From: Clostridiales bacterium
GTDB taxonomy: Bacteria; Bacillota; Sulfobacillia; RBS10-35
Assembly (NCBI GenBank): GCA_018729555.1
Contig: JAHHQG010000026.1
Location: forward strand, 1-64,000
DNA: 64,000 bases
Reading direction: 5' to 3'
Below are positions 1 through 8,251 of this stretch, in pieces (position 1 is the first letter of the stretch; every line of letters starts with the position of its first letter). Under the pieces are notes generated by a model that had not been told where the DNA came from, did no database searches, and saw nothing but the letters and a program-made list of their open reading frames with translations. A program made the translations under genes and the position numbers.

Positions 1-2
1 GG

Positions 3-1112
3 GAACCCGATCCCGTCACCGTGGTCCGAGCTTCCGGTATCAAGGGGCAGCTCCGCTTCTGGTGGCGGGCCATCCGGGGGTGGAAGGCTCATGGCGACCT
101 TCTAAAACTGAGGGATCTGGATGAGAAGTATTTCGGAAGTGTGGGAGACGAAGGACGCCAGGGGCCGTCACCGGTGGTATTGAGAGTGATCTCCGTGTCT
201 AACAGCCTGCCAACGCCTGCCTGGAAAACAAAGACCAAAGCCGAAGATGTGGCACCGGGTTACCTTTCCTTTCCTTTGCAACCTGACACAAGCGGAAGTC
301 CCAGCGGCAAGCTGATCGAAAAAGTGAAATTCCAGCTGGAAATCGAGCTGCGCCCCCCAAAGGGGATGTCGTTGAACGAATTGGGGCAAGAGGTGGAAGC
401 CGCTCTTTGGGCGTGGGAAACGTTCGGCGGTGTGGGAGCCCGTACCCGACGGGGGTTTGGGGCTGTCCGCCGGACGGATGCCTCTTCCGCTCAAAGAACC
501 GCTGAGCAGGTGCAGGAGCAGATCAAAGACAGGCTGCGCCAGTACATCGAGGATACCCACTGGCCTGCGGGGGTACCCCATCTGACCCCGGAAAGTCCTG
601 TGGCAGTGGTCCAGAAGCCGTGGAAGACCGTTGCCGAACAATACCAGCGTTTTCGGCAATCCCGCGGTAGTGATGGTAGGGGCAAAAGCCTATGGCCAGA
701 ACCGGAGACGATCCGCAAGCTGAGGAAAAAGCCAACCGAATCGGGCAAGTTTCCGCGGGGCCAGCTGGGTTTGCCGATTATCTTTCACTTCAAGGATGAG
801 GAGGATGAAGCTTACAACAGCACCCTTAAACCGAAATCTAAGGAGTTCGATCGCCTCGCTAGCCCCCTCATCTTTCGGCCTATAGCCGAGAATATGACCG
901 TTGTGGTTGTTCTGCAGGGCTCCAGAGAAGTTCCCGGTGGTGTTCAGCTGGAGTTCAACAAGGACAAAACATCGGTGGATGTGGAGGTCCAGCTGGACAA
1001 AGGGGAAGCTGCGAAAATCCGTGTGCTCAACGGTCAGACCGATGTCGTACAAGCGGCCTTCGATCATCTAACCCGTCGCCATCAAGGTGGAAAGGGAGGT
1101 TACCGCCGATGA
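3..1112 (+). CDS. cmr1: Type III-B CRISPR RAMP protein Cmr1 (5' end outside window)
   Basis: Cmr1 caps the 3' end of the crRNA in the Cmr (type III-B) RNA-guided effector complex. The reading frame is open from the window edge, and the residues IKGQLRFWWRAIRG, the Cmr1 hallmark, lie within the first 25 codons, so the real start is upstream and the GTG at 21 is only an internal codon. A second RAMP-like glycine-rich stretch (GGVGARTRRGFGAV) lies near residue 140. About 369 residues are visible. The stop overlaps the start of cmr4 as ATGA, so the genes are translationally coupled. cmr2, cmr3 and any cas6 would have to lie upstream of the window. Family assignment is firm; the exact length is unknown. 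Confidence 0.9.
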   Translation, partial: EPDPVTVVRASGIKGQLRFWWRAIRGWKAHGDLLKLRDLDEKYFGSVGDEGRQGPSPVVLRVISVSNSLPTPAWKTKTKAEDVAPGYLSFPLQPDTSGSPSGKLIEKVKFQLEIELRPPKGMSLNELGQEVEAALWAWETFGGVGARTRRGFGAVRRTDASSAQRTAEQVQEQIKDRLRQYIEDTHWPAGVPHLTPESPVAVVQKPWKTVAEQYQRFRQSRGSDGRGKSLWPEPETIRKLRKKPTESGKFPRGQLGLPIIFHFKDEEDEAYNSTLKPKSKEFDRLASPLIFRPIAENMTVVVVLQGSREVPGGVQLEFNKDKTSVDVEVQLDKGEAAKIRVLNGQTDVVQAAFDHLTRRHQGGKGGYRR

Positions 1113-1981
1113 AAGATGCCCGTGTGGTGTTTGTCCACGCCCTCTCGCCCTTGCATGCCGGCATTGGCCAGGGGGTGGGTACGGTGGATTTGCCCATCGC
1201 GAGGGAAAGGGCCACGGGGATCCCCTATCTTCCCGGGAGCTCCCTCAAAGGTTCCCTGCGAGATCGAGCAAAGGAGAGAGGCTTCTCCAACGATGAGATC
1301 AAAGCCTTCTTCGGCCCTGAGACCAGCAGTGCCCATGAGCATGCCGGATCTTTAGTGGTCGGAGACGCCCGCCTTCTCCTCTTTCCCGTGCGAAGTCTGG
1401 CCGGGGTATTCGCCTATGTCACCAGTCCCTTTATCCTGAAACGTTTAAAGCAGGACCTGGAGGTGGCAGAGGTGAAGGATCCCGCCCGGATTCCGGAAGA
1501 GATCCCTGCCCCATCGGCGATGAATGACGCCTACGCCGGCCAGGCCAGCATCCTTTTCGCTGAAGAAGGGAAAGTGTACCTGGAAGATCTGGATCTGAAG
1601 GCGAAACCCTACGAGGCAGCTCAGAAATGGGAAGACTTTCTCCGCCACAGCACCCAGGCCCCTGTCCAGGGACGGCTGCTCATCGTCCACGACGACCTCA
1701 TGAGCTTCCTACTAGAGACCGCCACGGAAGTGGTGGCGCGCGTCCGGATCGACGACGAAAAGAAAACGGTAGCCACGGGCGCCCTCTGGTACGAAGAGCA
1801 TCTGCCGGCAGAAAGCCTTCTTTACAGCCTCTTTCATCTGGCGCCCGTCGCTGCCAACGGGACCGTCCGGAAGGGTGATTGGGACCAGGTCCAGCGCCTT
1901 TTGTCGGGCGTCATCCAGCTGGGGGGCAAGGCGTCGGTGGGGCGGGGCCTTTGCTCCCTTTCCTGGGGGTTTAGGCCATGA
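1109..1981 (+). CDS. cmr4: Type III-B CRISPR RAMP protein Cmr4
   Basis: Cmr4 is the backbone subunit of the Cmr complex and cuts target RNA at regular intervals. The 290-residue product has the normal family length. Its N-terminus carries the typical block HAGIGQGVGTVDLPIARE; the Asp at residue 27 (TVDLPI) aligns by motif with the RNA-cleaving Asp known in this family. The next block, YLPGSSLKGSLRD (about residues 41-53), is the RAMP substrate loop, and the C-terminus ends in the usual glycine-rich GGKASVGRGLC. The ATG overlaps the cmr1 stop and the stop overlaps the cmr5 start, both as ATGA. The 3' two-thirds from base 1414 are repeated in inverted orientation at 3343-3910. Confidence 0.93.
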   Translation: MKDARVVFVHALSPLHAGIGQGVGTVDLPIARERATGIPYLPGSSLKGSLRDRAKERGFSNDEIKAFFGPETSSAHEHAGSLVVGDARLLLFPVRSLAGVFAYVTSPFILKRLKQDLEVAEVKDPARIPEEIPAPSAMNDAYAGQASILFAEEGKVYLEDLDLKAKPYEAAQKWEDFLRHSTQAPVQGRLLIVHDDLMSFLLETATEVVARVRIDDEKKTVATGALWYEEHLPAESLLYSLFHLAPVAANGTVRKGDWDQVQRLLSGVIQLGGKASVGRGLCSLSWGFRP

Positions 1982-2484
1982 GGACCAGGGAACAGGAATG
2001 GGCTCAGAGCGCTTACGAACGCGTTCGGAACCGTGACAGAGAGAACAAAGACAAGGGCTGGCGCGACAAGTACCTCAGCTTGGCCAGGGGGTTTCCGCAA
2101 CTGGTCAAGACCAGCGGGTTCGCCCACGCCATCGCTTTTGTTTTGTCCCGGGATGAAAAAGCCTACAACGACTTCCTTCAGGATGTGGCGGCAACCCTGC
2201 ACTTTAAATCCGTCAGCCAGCTTGAGGAGCAGGCCCGCACGGCATCGCTGCCGGAATACACCCGCCTCACCCGCCAGGTCCTGGGTGTCTCCCAGTGGTA
2301 TCGCCGCTACGTCGACATCTTCTTTGGCAAGGACTCCGGTGACGGCGAAGCCGCTGAAGGGGGGATGGGTCGATGACGATCCCCAGCACACGGCGCGAAG
2401 CCCTGGCAAATCTGCAATGGAATCCTAAGGTCTCACCTCATCTGGGACTCTGGATGGATAAATACATTCACAGCGTCAAGAGAG
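1414..2484. repeat. Left arm of 1,071-bp inverted duplication (cmr4-cmr5-cmr6)
   Basis: Bases 1414-2484 read as the reverse complement of 2840-3910 with a constant coordinate sum of 5324, that is, with no insertion or deletion. By eye I find five mismatches, all transitions, at left-arm positions 2091, 2190, 2201, 2327 and 2346. The arms are separated by 355 bp of unique cmr6 sequence. Confidence 0.95.
1978..2376 (+). CDS. cmr5: Type III-B CRISPR small subunit Cmr5
   Basis: Cmr5 is the small alpha-helical subunit forming the second filament of the Cmr effector. The product has 132 residues, usual for the family, and starts MRTREQEWAQSAYERV, with the conserved pattern in which the first helix is followed by a lysine-rich loop and then KYLSLARGFPQLVKTSGF. 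It is coupled to cmr4 and cmr6 by ATGA overlaps. The whole gene lies inside the left arm of the large inverted duplication, so a second complete copy exists at 2948-3346 with two amino-acid differences (His to Arg near residue 75, Gly to Asp near residue 117). Confidence 0.9.
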   Translation: MRTREQEWAQSAYERVRNRDRENKDKGWRDKYLSLARGFPQLVKTSGFAHAIAFVLSRDEKAYNDFLQDVAATLHFKSVSQLEEQARTASLPEYTRLTRQVLGVSQWYRRYVDIFFGKDSGDGEAAEGGMGR

Positions 2485-2891
2485 AGGACAAAGAATCGAA
2501 GGGCAACCTTTTTCGGCAGTTGGTTTCCTTCGGGAATAGAGTCCCGGACTATGAGGGTTTCTTCAACCGATACCAGGAGGCTCTACACCAGGCGGGGGCC
2601 AGCTATGCCTTCTTCGAGGTGAAAGGCGCCCGGCTGGTCATCGGCCTTGGCCAGGAAGGGGTCGCGGAAACCTCCATGACCTGGCATCACACCTATGGGG
2701 TGCCCGTCATCCCGGCCACCGCCATCAAGGGTCTCATGAGCCACTTTGCCGCCCAGCGCCTGGGGGGCGAAGCCTGGTTCCAGAGGATCGCGGAAGGAAA
2801 GACCCAGCGGGGGACGGCCCAAAAGGTCCTCTTCGGGGACTCTCTTGACGCTGTGAATGTATTTATCCATCCAGAGTCCCAGATGAGGTGA
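2373..2891 (+). pseudogene. cmr6: Truncated Cmr6 (type III-B RAMP)
   Basis: The first ~155 residues are a good Cmr6: an N-terminal extension, then ARLVIGLGQEGVAETSMTW and HHTYGVPVIPATAIKGLMSH, the motif that places the RAMP loop. Family members usually continue for another 80-150 residues with a glycine-rich C-terminal block. Here the frame runs into the inverted duplication at 2840 and stops after 17 unrelated residues, so the protein lacks its second half. Either the gene is truly broken, which would disable the head of the Cmr complex, or the junction is an assembly or amplification chimera. The start ATG overlaps the cmr5 stop. Confidence 0.85.
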
Positions 2892-2951
2892 GACCTTAGG
2901 ATTCCATTGCAGATTTGCCAGGGCTTCGCGCCGTGTGCTGGGGATCGTCAT
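2840..2951 (-). pseudogene. Inverted fragment of cmr6 N-terminus
   Basis: The minus frame starting with ATG at 2951 repeats the first 36-37 residues of Cmr6 and then reads into antisense of the authentic cmr6. It is a by-product of the inverted duplication, not a functional gene. Confidence 0.85.
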
Positions 2952-3346
2952 CGACCCATCCCCCCTTCAGCGGCTTCACCGTCACCGGAGTCCTTGTCAA
3001 AGAAGATGTCGACGTAGCGGCGATACCACTGGGAGACACCCAGGACCTGGCGGGTGAGGCGGGTGTATTCCGGCAGCGATGCCGTGCGGGCCTGCTCCTC
3101 AAGCTGGCTGACGGATTTAAAGCGCAGGGTTGCTGCCACATCCTGAAGGAAGTCGTTGTAGGCTTTTTCATCCCGGGACAAAACAAAAGCGATGGCGTGG
3201 GCGAACCCGCTGGTCTTGACCAGTTGCGGAAATCCCCTGGCCAGGCTGAGGTACTTGTCGCGCCAGCCCTTGTCTTTGTTCTCTCTGTCACGGTTCCGAA
3301 CGCGTTCGTAAGCGCTCTGAGCCCATTCCTGTTCCCTGGTCCTCAT
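2948..3346 (-). CDS. cmr5: Second, inverted copy of cmr5
   Basis: A complete 132-residue Cmr5 ORF lies on the minus strand within the right arm. Compared with 1978-2376 it has three synonymous and two amino-acid-changing transitions. It sits between a cmr4 remnant and a cmr6 remnant, with the same ATGA couplings. No promoter can be assigned because the cmr4 copy upstream is cut at 3910, so expression is doubtful. The intact ORF would be expected of either a recent real duplication or an assembly chimera. Confidence 0.7.
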   Translation of the reverse strand: MRTREQEWAQSAYERVRNRDRENKDKGWRDKYLSLARGFPQLVKTSGFAHAIAFVLSRDEKAYNDFLQDVAATLRFKSVSQLEEQARTASLPEYTRLTRQVLGVSQWYRRYVDIFFDKDSGDGEAAEGGMGR

Positions 3347-3910
3347 GGCCTAAACCCCCAGGAAAGGGAGCAAAGGCCCCGCCCCACCGACGCCTTGCCC
3401 CCCAGCTGGATGACGCCCGACAAAAGGCGCTGGACCTGGTCCCAATCACCCTTCCGGACGGTCCCGTTGGCAGCGACGGGCGCCAGATGAAAGAGGCTGT
3501 AAAGAAGGCTTTCTGCCGGCAGATGCTCTTCGTACCAGAGGGCGCCCGTGGCTACCGTTTTCTTTTCGTCGTCGATCCGGACGCGCGCCACCACTTCCGT
3601 GGCGGTCTCTAGTAGGAAGCTCATGAGGTCGTCGTGGACGATGAGCAGCCGTCCCTGGACAGGGGCCTGGGTGCTGTGGCGGAGAAAGTCTTCCCATTTC
3701 TGAGCTGCCTCGTAGGGTTTCGCCTTCAGATCCAGATCTTCCAGGTACACTTTCCCTTCTTCAGCGAAAAGGATGCTGGCCTGGCCGGCGTAGGCGTCAT
3801 TCATCGCCGATGGGGCAGGGATCTCTTCCGGAATCCGGGCGGGATCCTTCACCTCTGCCACCTCCAGGTCCTGCTTTAAACGTTTCAGGATAAAGGGACT
3901 GGTGACATAG
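3343..3910 (-). pseudogene. Inverted 3' fragment of cmr4
   Basis: The minus strand here encodes Cmr4 from about residue 103 to its normal stop, identical to the left-arm copy as far as I can read. The N-terminal third with the catalytic Asp and the RAMP loop is missing, because homology ends at 3910. The fragment has no native start codon. Confidence 0.85.
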
Positions 3911-3946
3911 CCATCTCACCCTTCGGGGAAGAGAGGAGAAGGATCG

Positions 3947-5569
3947 ATGGCTAAAGGCCACAATTGGCGCCGTTGGCTTCCGGCTATGCTCCTTGGAGGT
4001 CTTGTGCTCGCCGCGTGCGGGACCGGGGGCGACAGCCGACGAGGCGGCGCCACAGAACCTTCTCCCGATGGACCCCGGACCATTAAAGTGGCGCAGGTGA
4101 CCGACATCGTCACCCTCGATCCCGCCGACATCGGCGATGTGCAGAGCGGTGTGGTGGCGGAGCATATCCTGGAAAGTCTCGTCCGGCGGGATGACGACGG
4201 CCAGCCCGTTGCCGCTCTGGCCGAATCGTGGGAAACCTCCCCCGACGGCCTGACGTGGACCTTTCACCTCCGGCAGGGTGTCGTCTTTCACGATGGAGCG
4301 CCCCTGACGGCGGACGTGGTGGTTTGGAACTACAACCGGGTCCTCCAGGACCCCGACGCTCCCCAGCGCTTCAAGAAGCAATGGACCAGCATCGTGGAGA
4401 AGGTGGAAGCCCAGGGCGATGACCGGGTGGTCTTCACCCTCAAGGCCCCCAACTCTGCCTTCCTGGACCTCATCCTCCTCTCCAACGCCGGGATGGTGGT
4501 CTCCAAGGCCAACTTCGAAAAGCTGGGTCAAAAAGATGCCGCCCTTCACCCGGCGGGCACCGGGCCTTTTATGCTCGAGCGCTACGTCCCCGGGCAGGAA
4601 GTGGTCCTTAAGAAGAACCCCGATTACTGGGGTGAACCGGCCCGGCCGGATTTCCTCATCTTCCGTCCCATCGCCGAGAGCAACACCCAGGTCATCGAGC
4701 TGGAGACAGGAGGCATCCATATTGCCACCAAGCTGGGGCTGGAGGATCTGGACCGCCTGACTGCCAACCCGGCGGTGAAAGTGGAATCGGTGCCCGCTTA
4801 CCAGGTCCGGTACGTCGAGTTCAACACCCAGCGGCCACCTTTGGATGACATCCGGGTGCGCAAAGCCATCAACTACGCCCTGGATGTGCCCACCATCGTC
4901 CAGAGCTTGGTGGGGAAGATGGGGGTTCTCTCAGGCTCGGCGGTCTTGCCCCTGGCCTCGTGGGGCCACCCGCAGGATGGGTCCCTGGGCCCCTACCCCT
5001 ACGACCCCCAGAAGGCCCGCCAACTTCTTGCGGAGGCAGGGTGGACCCCGGGCCCCTCTGGAGTTCTCCAGAAAGACGGCCAGCCTCTCAAACTCAAATT
5101 CATCGTCCCCAACGGCCGGTACTTCGCCGACAAGGAGATGGCCGAAGTCATGAAGAAGAGCCTCACCGACCTGGGCATCCAGGTGGATCTCCAGGTGATG
5201 GAGTGGGCACCCTTCCTCGACGCCAGCGACGCCGGCGACTTCGATCTGTGCCTTGTGGGGTGGAACCAGGGGGGCCCCGATCCCTCCCTCTTCCTAGATG
5301 CCCTGGTGAAGACCGGCGGCCGGGCCAACGATGCCCGCAACTCCGATCCCGAAATCGATGGGTGGCTGGAGGCGGCCGTCTATACGGCAAACCTCGAGGA
5401 GCGGCAGATGTACTACCGGAAAGTCCTGGAGAAGGTGCAGGATCTGGCCTGGTATGTGCCCCTCTATAACGAAAACAAGCTGGCAGGTCTAAGGACTGAG
5501 GTCAGAGGGTACGTCCATACCCCGGCCCATACCCGATACACCTACGTTTACCTGGGTGAGGGCCGGTAA
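3947..5569 (+). CDS. Peptide/nickel-type ABC transporter substrate-binding lipoprotein (SBP family 5), copy 1
   Basis: This is an extracytoplasmic receptor of the DppA/OppA class that delivers peptides or similar solutes to a DppBC permease. The 540-residue product has a basic N-terminus, a hydrophobic stretch and a lipobox ending LVLAAC near residue 23, so it should be lipid-anchored outside the membrane. The SBP_bac_5 body begins at IKVAQVTDIVTLDP and includes TWTFHLRQGVVFHDG and KNPDYWG, typical family landmarks. ATG 3947 follows a purine-rich site (GAGGAGAAGG). It is closely similar along its whole length to the proteins at 5774 and 9639. It starts 36 bp after the end of the inverted duplication, so its original upstream context is lost or uncertain. 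Confidence 0.92.
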   Translation: MAKGHNWRRWLPAMLLGGLVLAACGTGGDSRRGGATEPSPDGPRTIKVAQVTDIVTLDPADIGDVQSGVVAEHILESLVRRDDDGQPVAALAESWETSPDGLTWTFHLRQGVVFHDGAPLTADVVVWNYNRVLQDPDAPQRFKKQWTSIVEKVEAQGDDRVVFTLKAPNSAFLDLILLSNAGMVVSKANFEKLGQKDAALHPAGTGPFMLERYVPGQEVVLKKNPDYWGEPARPDFLIFRPIAESNTQVIELETGGIHIATKLGLEDLDRLTANPAVKVESVPAYQVRYVEFNTQRPPLDDIRVRKAINYALDVPTIVQSLVGKMGVLSGSAVLPLASWGHPQDGSLGPYPYDPQKARQLLAEAGWTPGPSGVLQKDGQPLKLKFIVPNGRYFADKEMAEVMKKSLTDLGIQVDLQVMEWAPFLDASDAGDFDLCLVGWNQGGPDPSLFLDALVKTGGRANDARNSDPEIDGWLEAAVYTANLEERQMYYRKVLEKVQDLAWYVPLYNENKLAGLRTEVRGYVHTPAHTRYTYVYLGEGR

Positions 5570-5773
5570 GGCCGGTTCCGGGGCCAGGAGAAAGGACGGC
5601 CGATGGCGGGGCACCCCTTGCGGAGGGATGCACCGCCTCTTTTTGACGGCATGACCCGTTCCCTGCCTCTTTCCTCTCGGCTTTTCCCCGCCGGGTCTGC
5701 CACCTTCCGCCAAAGGAATTTCGGCCTTCACGGCGAACGGTTCATGTCCGTCGACCTTAAAGGAGGTATGGTC

Positions 5774-7360
5774 TTGATCCAGCGGTGGATGGCCCTCAGC
5801 CTCTTGCTGATCCTCCTTGCCGGGTGCGGTGGATCCCCTTCATCCGCCTCCACGGGTACCTCCGGCCCCGGCGGGCCCCAAGAGCTCACGGTGGCGCTGG
5901 TGGCGGACGTGGTCACCTTCGATCCCCTCGACATCCAGGATGTGCCTTCCTCGGACGTGGCGGGAAACGTCATGGAGACCCTGGTGCGCCGGGACGAGCA
6001 AGGCAACATCATCCCCCACCTGGCTGAAAGCTGGACGGTATCTGACGACGGCCTCACCTGGACCTTCCACCTGCGCCAGGGGGTGAAGTTCCAGGACGGC
6101 AGCCCTTTTGATGCCCACGTGGTGAAGTGGCAGTTCAACCGGGTCATGTTCGACGAAAATGCCCCTGTCAGGGCTAGGAAGCAGTTCCTGGATGCCATCG
6201 AATCCATGGAAGTTCCCGATGACTACACCATTGCTTTCCACCTGAGAGCCCCCAACGCCGCCTTCATGGAGCTGGTGCTGTTGCAGAATGCCGCCATGAT
6301 CGCCTCGAAGGAGAACTTTGACAAGCTCGGTCAGGCCGATTACGCCCGCCATCCTGTGGGGACGGGTCCCTTCATCTTCCAAGCATGGGTCCCCGGCCAG
6401 CTGGTCGTCTTGAGGAAGAACCCTGATTACTGGGGTGAGAAAGCGAAACTGGATACCCTCATCTTCCGGCCCATTCCCGAGGCCAACACCCAGGTCATCG
6501 AGCTGGAGACGGGCGGGATCCAGGTGGCGACCAAAGTTGGGGTGGAAGACATCGGGCGCCTGCGGAACAACCCCGACGTGGAGGTCCTCAGCACTCCCTC
6601 CTACCAGATCCGGTTCCTGCGCCTCAACGGCACCAACGAACTTCTCTCCGACATCCGGGTGCGCCAGGCCATCAACTACGCCATCGATGTCCCCACCATT
6701 GTGAAGACCCTGGTGGGGGAAATGGGGGTCTACAACCCCTCTGCCGTCATGCCTACCGCCTCCTGGGCCCATCCCGGCGACATGCCCACTTACGGGTATG
6801 ATCCCCAAAAGGCCGCCCAGCTCCTCGAGGAAGCCGGCTGGACCCTGGGTCCCGGTGGCGTGCGCTACAAGGACGGTCGTCCTTTGAAGATCACCTTCCT
6901 CTCGCCCAACGGCCGCTACTTCGCCGACAAAGAGATCGCCGAAGCCGTGAAAAAAGCCCTCCAGGACGTGGGCTTCCAGGTAGACCTGAAGGTCATGGAG
7001 TGGGCTGCCTTCTTGGAGGATTACCGGGCCGGAAGATTTGACATCGCCCTGGGCGGCTGGAACCAGAGCAGCCCCGAGCCCTCCCTCTTCCTGGATGCCA
7101 TGGTCATGACGGGAGGCCGGGCCAACTACTCCAAGTATTCCGATCCTGAGATCGATCAGTGGCTGGAGGAAGCCCTTTTGACCCCTGACCGGGAGGAGCG
7201 GGCCGCCCTCTATCGAAAGGTGATCCTTAAGGTCCACGATCTTGCCTGGTTTGTGCCCCTCTATGACGAGAACAAGGTGGTGGCCATCCGCAAGGAAGTG
7301 AAAGGGTATATCTTCACCCCGGCCTTCACGCGCTTCGATACCATCTACATCCAGCGATAA
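5774..7360 (+). CDS. Peptide-type ABC substrate-binding lipoprotein (SBP family 5), copy 2
   Basis: This is a paralogue of the genes at 3947 and 9639, with about 528 residues. I place the start at TTG 5774 because AGGAGG at 5761-5766 lies 7 bases before it; ATG 5768 is almost in contact with that site, and the in-frame upstream ATGs (from 5603) lack a good one. From TTG the protein opens with a short signal peptide and the lipobox LLAGC. The body carries LTVALVADVVTFDPLDI, WTFHLRQGVKFQDG and KNPDYWG, and ends with the same HTPAFTRYxTIYI-like tail as its paralogues (here FTPAFTRFDTIYIQ). A strong terminator follows at 7391. Ligand unknown. Confidence 0.92.
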   Translation: MIQRWMALSLLLILLAGCGGSPSSASTGTSGPGGPQELTVALVADVVTFDPLDIQDVPSSDVAGNVMETLVRRDEQGNIIPHLAESWTVSDDGLTWTFHLRQGVKFQDGSPFDAHVVKWQFNRVMFDENAPVRARKQFLDAIESMEVPDDYTIAFHLRAPNAAFMELVLLQNAAMIASKENFDKLGQADYARHPVGTGPFIFQAWVPGQLVVLRKNPDYWGEKAKLDTLIFRPIPEANTQVIELETGGIQVATKVGVEDIGRLRNNPDVEVLSTPSYQIRFLRLNGTNELLSDIRVRQAINYAIDVPTIVKTLVGEMGVYNPSAVMPTASWAHPGDMPTYGYDPQKAAQLLEEAGWTLGPGGVRYKDGRPLKITFLSPNGRYFADKEIAEAVKKALQDVGFQVDLKVMEWAAFLEDYRAGRFDIALGGWNQSSPEPSLFLDAMVMTGGRANYSKYSDPEIDQWLEEALLTPDREERAALYRKVILKVHDLAWFVPLYDENKVVAIRKEVKGYIFTPAFTRFDTIYIQR

Positions 7361-7390
7361 AGCCAGGGCGGCCAAAGGAGTTCTGGGAAG

Positions 7391-7420
7391 AGAAAGGGCC
7401 GGCCATGGCCGGCCCTTTCT
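7391..7420. terminator. Perfect 30-bp palindromic terminator
   Basis: The sequence AGAAAGGGCCGGCC meets its exact complement around a central ATG/CAT-type axis, giving a perfect 30-base hairpin 30 bp after the binding-protein stop. It could act on both strands: it also covers the end of the minus-strand DUF1634 remnant. The T-rich tail is short. Confidence 0.75.
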
Positions 7421-7777
7421 CACACATGGAAGACCCCGAGGATGAAGCTCAAGATCAGGACCACCGGGACAGTCGAAGCCATCCCGTTCCTGGTGGAAGG
7501 ACCAAATAGAGGTGACCACCCGCAGAACGGGCGTCAGGATCAGGAGGAGAAGGCCGAGAGCCACCCACCCGAAGGGATTTCCCGCACGAAGCGCGTTCCA
7601 CAGGAGGTCCCACTGGGAGGCATTGGTAACGGAGGAGGGGTGGGGGAGGGCCGCCTGGTAAGAGCTATGCCATGTGATGCCGAAGGCAGTGCCAGGAAGA
7701 AGACTGTCACCAAGGACCCCACCACCACCGCCATCTGGTGTGCACCCCCATCCGGAGGGTGAGGGCTACGGCCTCCC
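7419..7777 (-). pseudogene. Frameshifted DUF1634-family membrane protein
   Basis: Reading the minus strand through several frames gives a recognisable DUF1634 protein. It runs from EAVALTLRMGV (first frame, near 7750), through HQMAVVVGSLVTVFFLALP (second), to WHSSYQAALPHPSS and GLLLLILTPVLRVVTSIWSF (third), ending TVPVVLILSFILGVFHV and stopping at 7419 (fourth segment, after a further shift near 7480). At least three frame changes are needed, so this is a pseudogene or a stretch with indel errors. DUF1634 proteins are small membrane partners of TauE/SafE-type exporters, which fits the remnant next to it. Assignment rests on recall of the family pattern. Confidence 0.55.
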
Positions 7778-8250
7778 CTAAAGTCCCGAGGGAAGGCCGG
7801 CCGCTCCCATGCCGGGAAAGGCCCAAGCCAAACGTCGGGGGCGGTAGGCCACTTCCTCCCGCAGGGAGGCATCGTATTCCTGGCTATCCAGGCGGACGCG
7901 GGCGGTTAACCCATCCACCGGCCCGCACCGATGCCGCCGGGGCGGCACGGTGTTTCCGAAGGAGCTTGAGGGCTCGGATGATGAGGACCACCCCAAAGAT
8001 CATGCCCAGGTCGCGGGCCCGGACGACCCCCGGCTGAAGGCGGTGGCACGGGCCGCAGCGGGCCTTTGTCCTCCACGAGGTGGGGAACCTCAAGGCCATC
8101 CCTGGGCTCCACCGGCTCCTGGTACCCCCAGCCCCAAAGGACCACCGTTCCACCACCGGTTGGCGCCCCGGGATCTGGCAGAAGCCCTTCGAGAAGGAGG
8201 CTTTCTCCCTGACGTTTCACCCCATGGGGGTACACTGCCCTATCCTGGCT
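7778..8250 (-). pseudogene. Degraded TauE/SafE-type anion exporter remnant
   Basis: The minus strand carries pieces in changing frames: RARDLGMIFGVVLIIRALKL (around 7990-8050), then YDASLREEVAYRPRRLAWAF followed by GMGAAGLPSGL and a stop at 7778. These match the middle of TauE/SafE permeases, where such a loop precedes the second glycine-rich SGLLGxGGG segment. The second half of the permease is absent and the sequence passes directly into DUF1634. The upstream part to about 8250 is too eroded to read confidently; a CGPCH string there looks accidental. No intact gene exists between 7421 and 8251. Confidence 0.45.
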
Positions 8251-8251
8251 A

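Larger units (their letters stand above)
2840..3910. repeat. Right arm of inverted duplication; joins cmr remnants to peptide-transport genes
   Basis: This is the inverted partner of 1414-2484. Homology begins at CTCTCTTGACG (2840) inside cmr6 and ends at GGTGACATAG (3910), 36 bp before an unrelated binding-protein gene. No target-site duplication, transposase or terminal repeat is visible at either edge. Confidence 0.95.

Noticed and set aside
1414-3910. Insertion sequence or transposon with long inverted repeats
   Set aside because: The arms are cmr genes themselves, the 355-bp centre is cmr6, and there is no transposase or target duplication.
2840-3910. CRISPR array next to the Cmr genes
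   Set aside because: No series of short direct repeats with spacers was found here or elsewhere in the window.
5840-7564. 574-aa minus-strand ORF
   Set aside because: Antisense of the second peptide-binding lipoprotein; composition (many Gly, His, Asp, Val) is typical of a shadow in GC-rich DNA. Its first ~30 residues are part of the DUF1634 remnant.
7950-8060. c-type cytochrome with CGPCH haem motif
   Set aside because: The motif appears in only one short frame amid shifting frames, with no signal peptide or haem-protein context; the surroundings fit a TauE remnant better.
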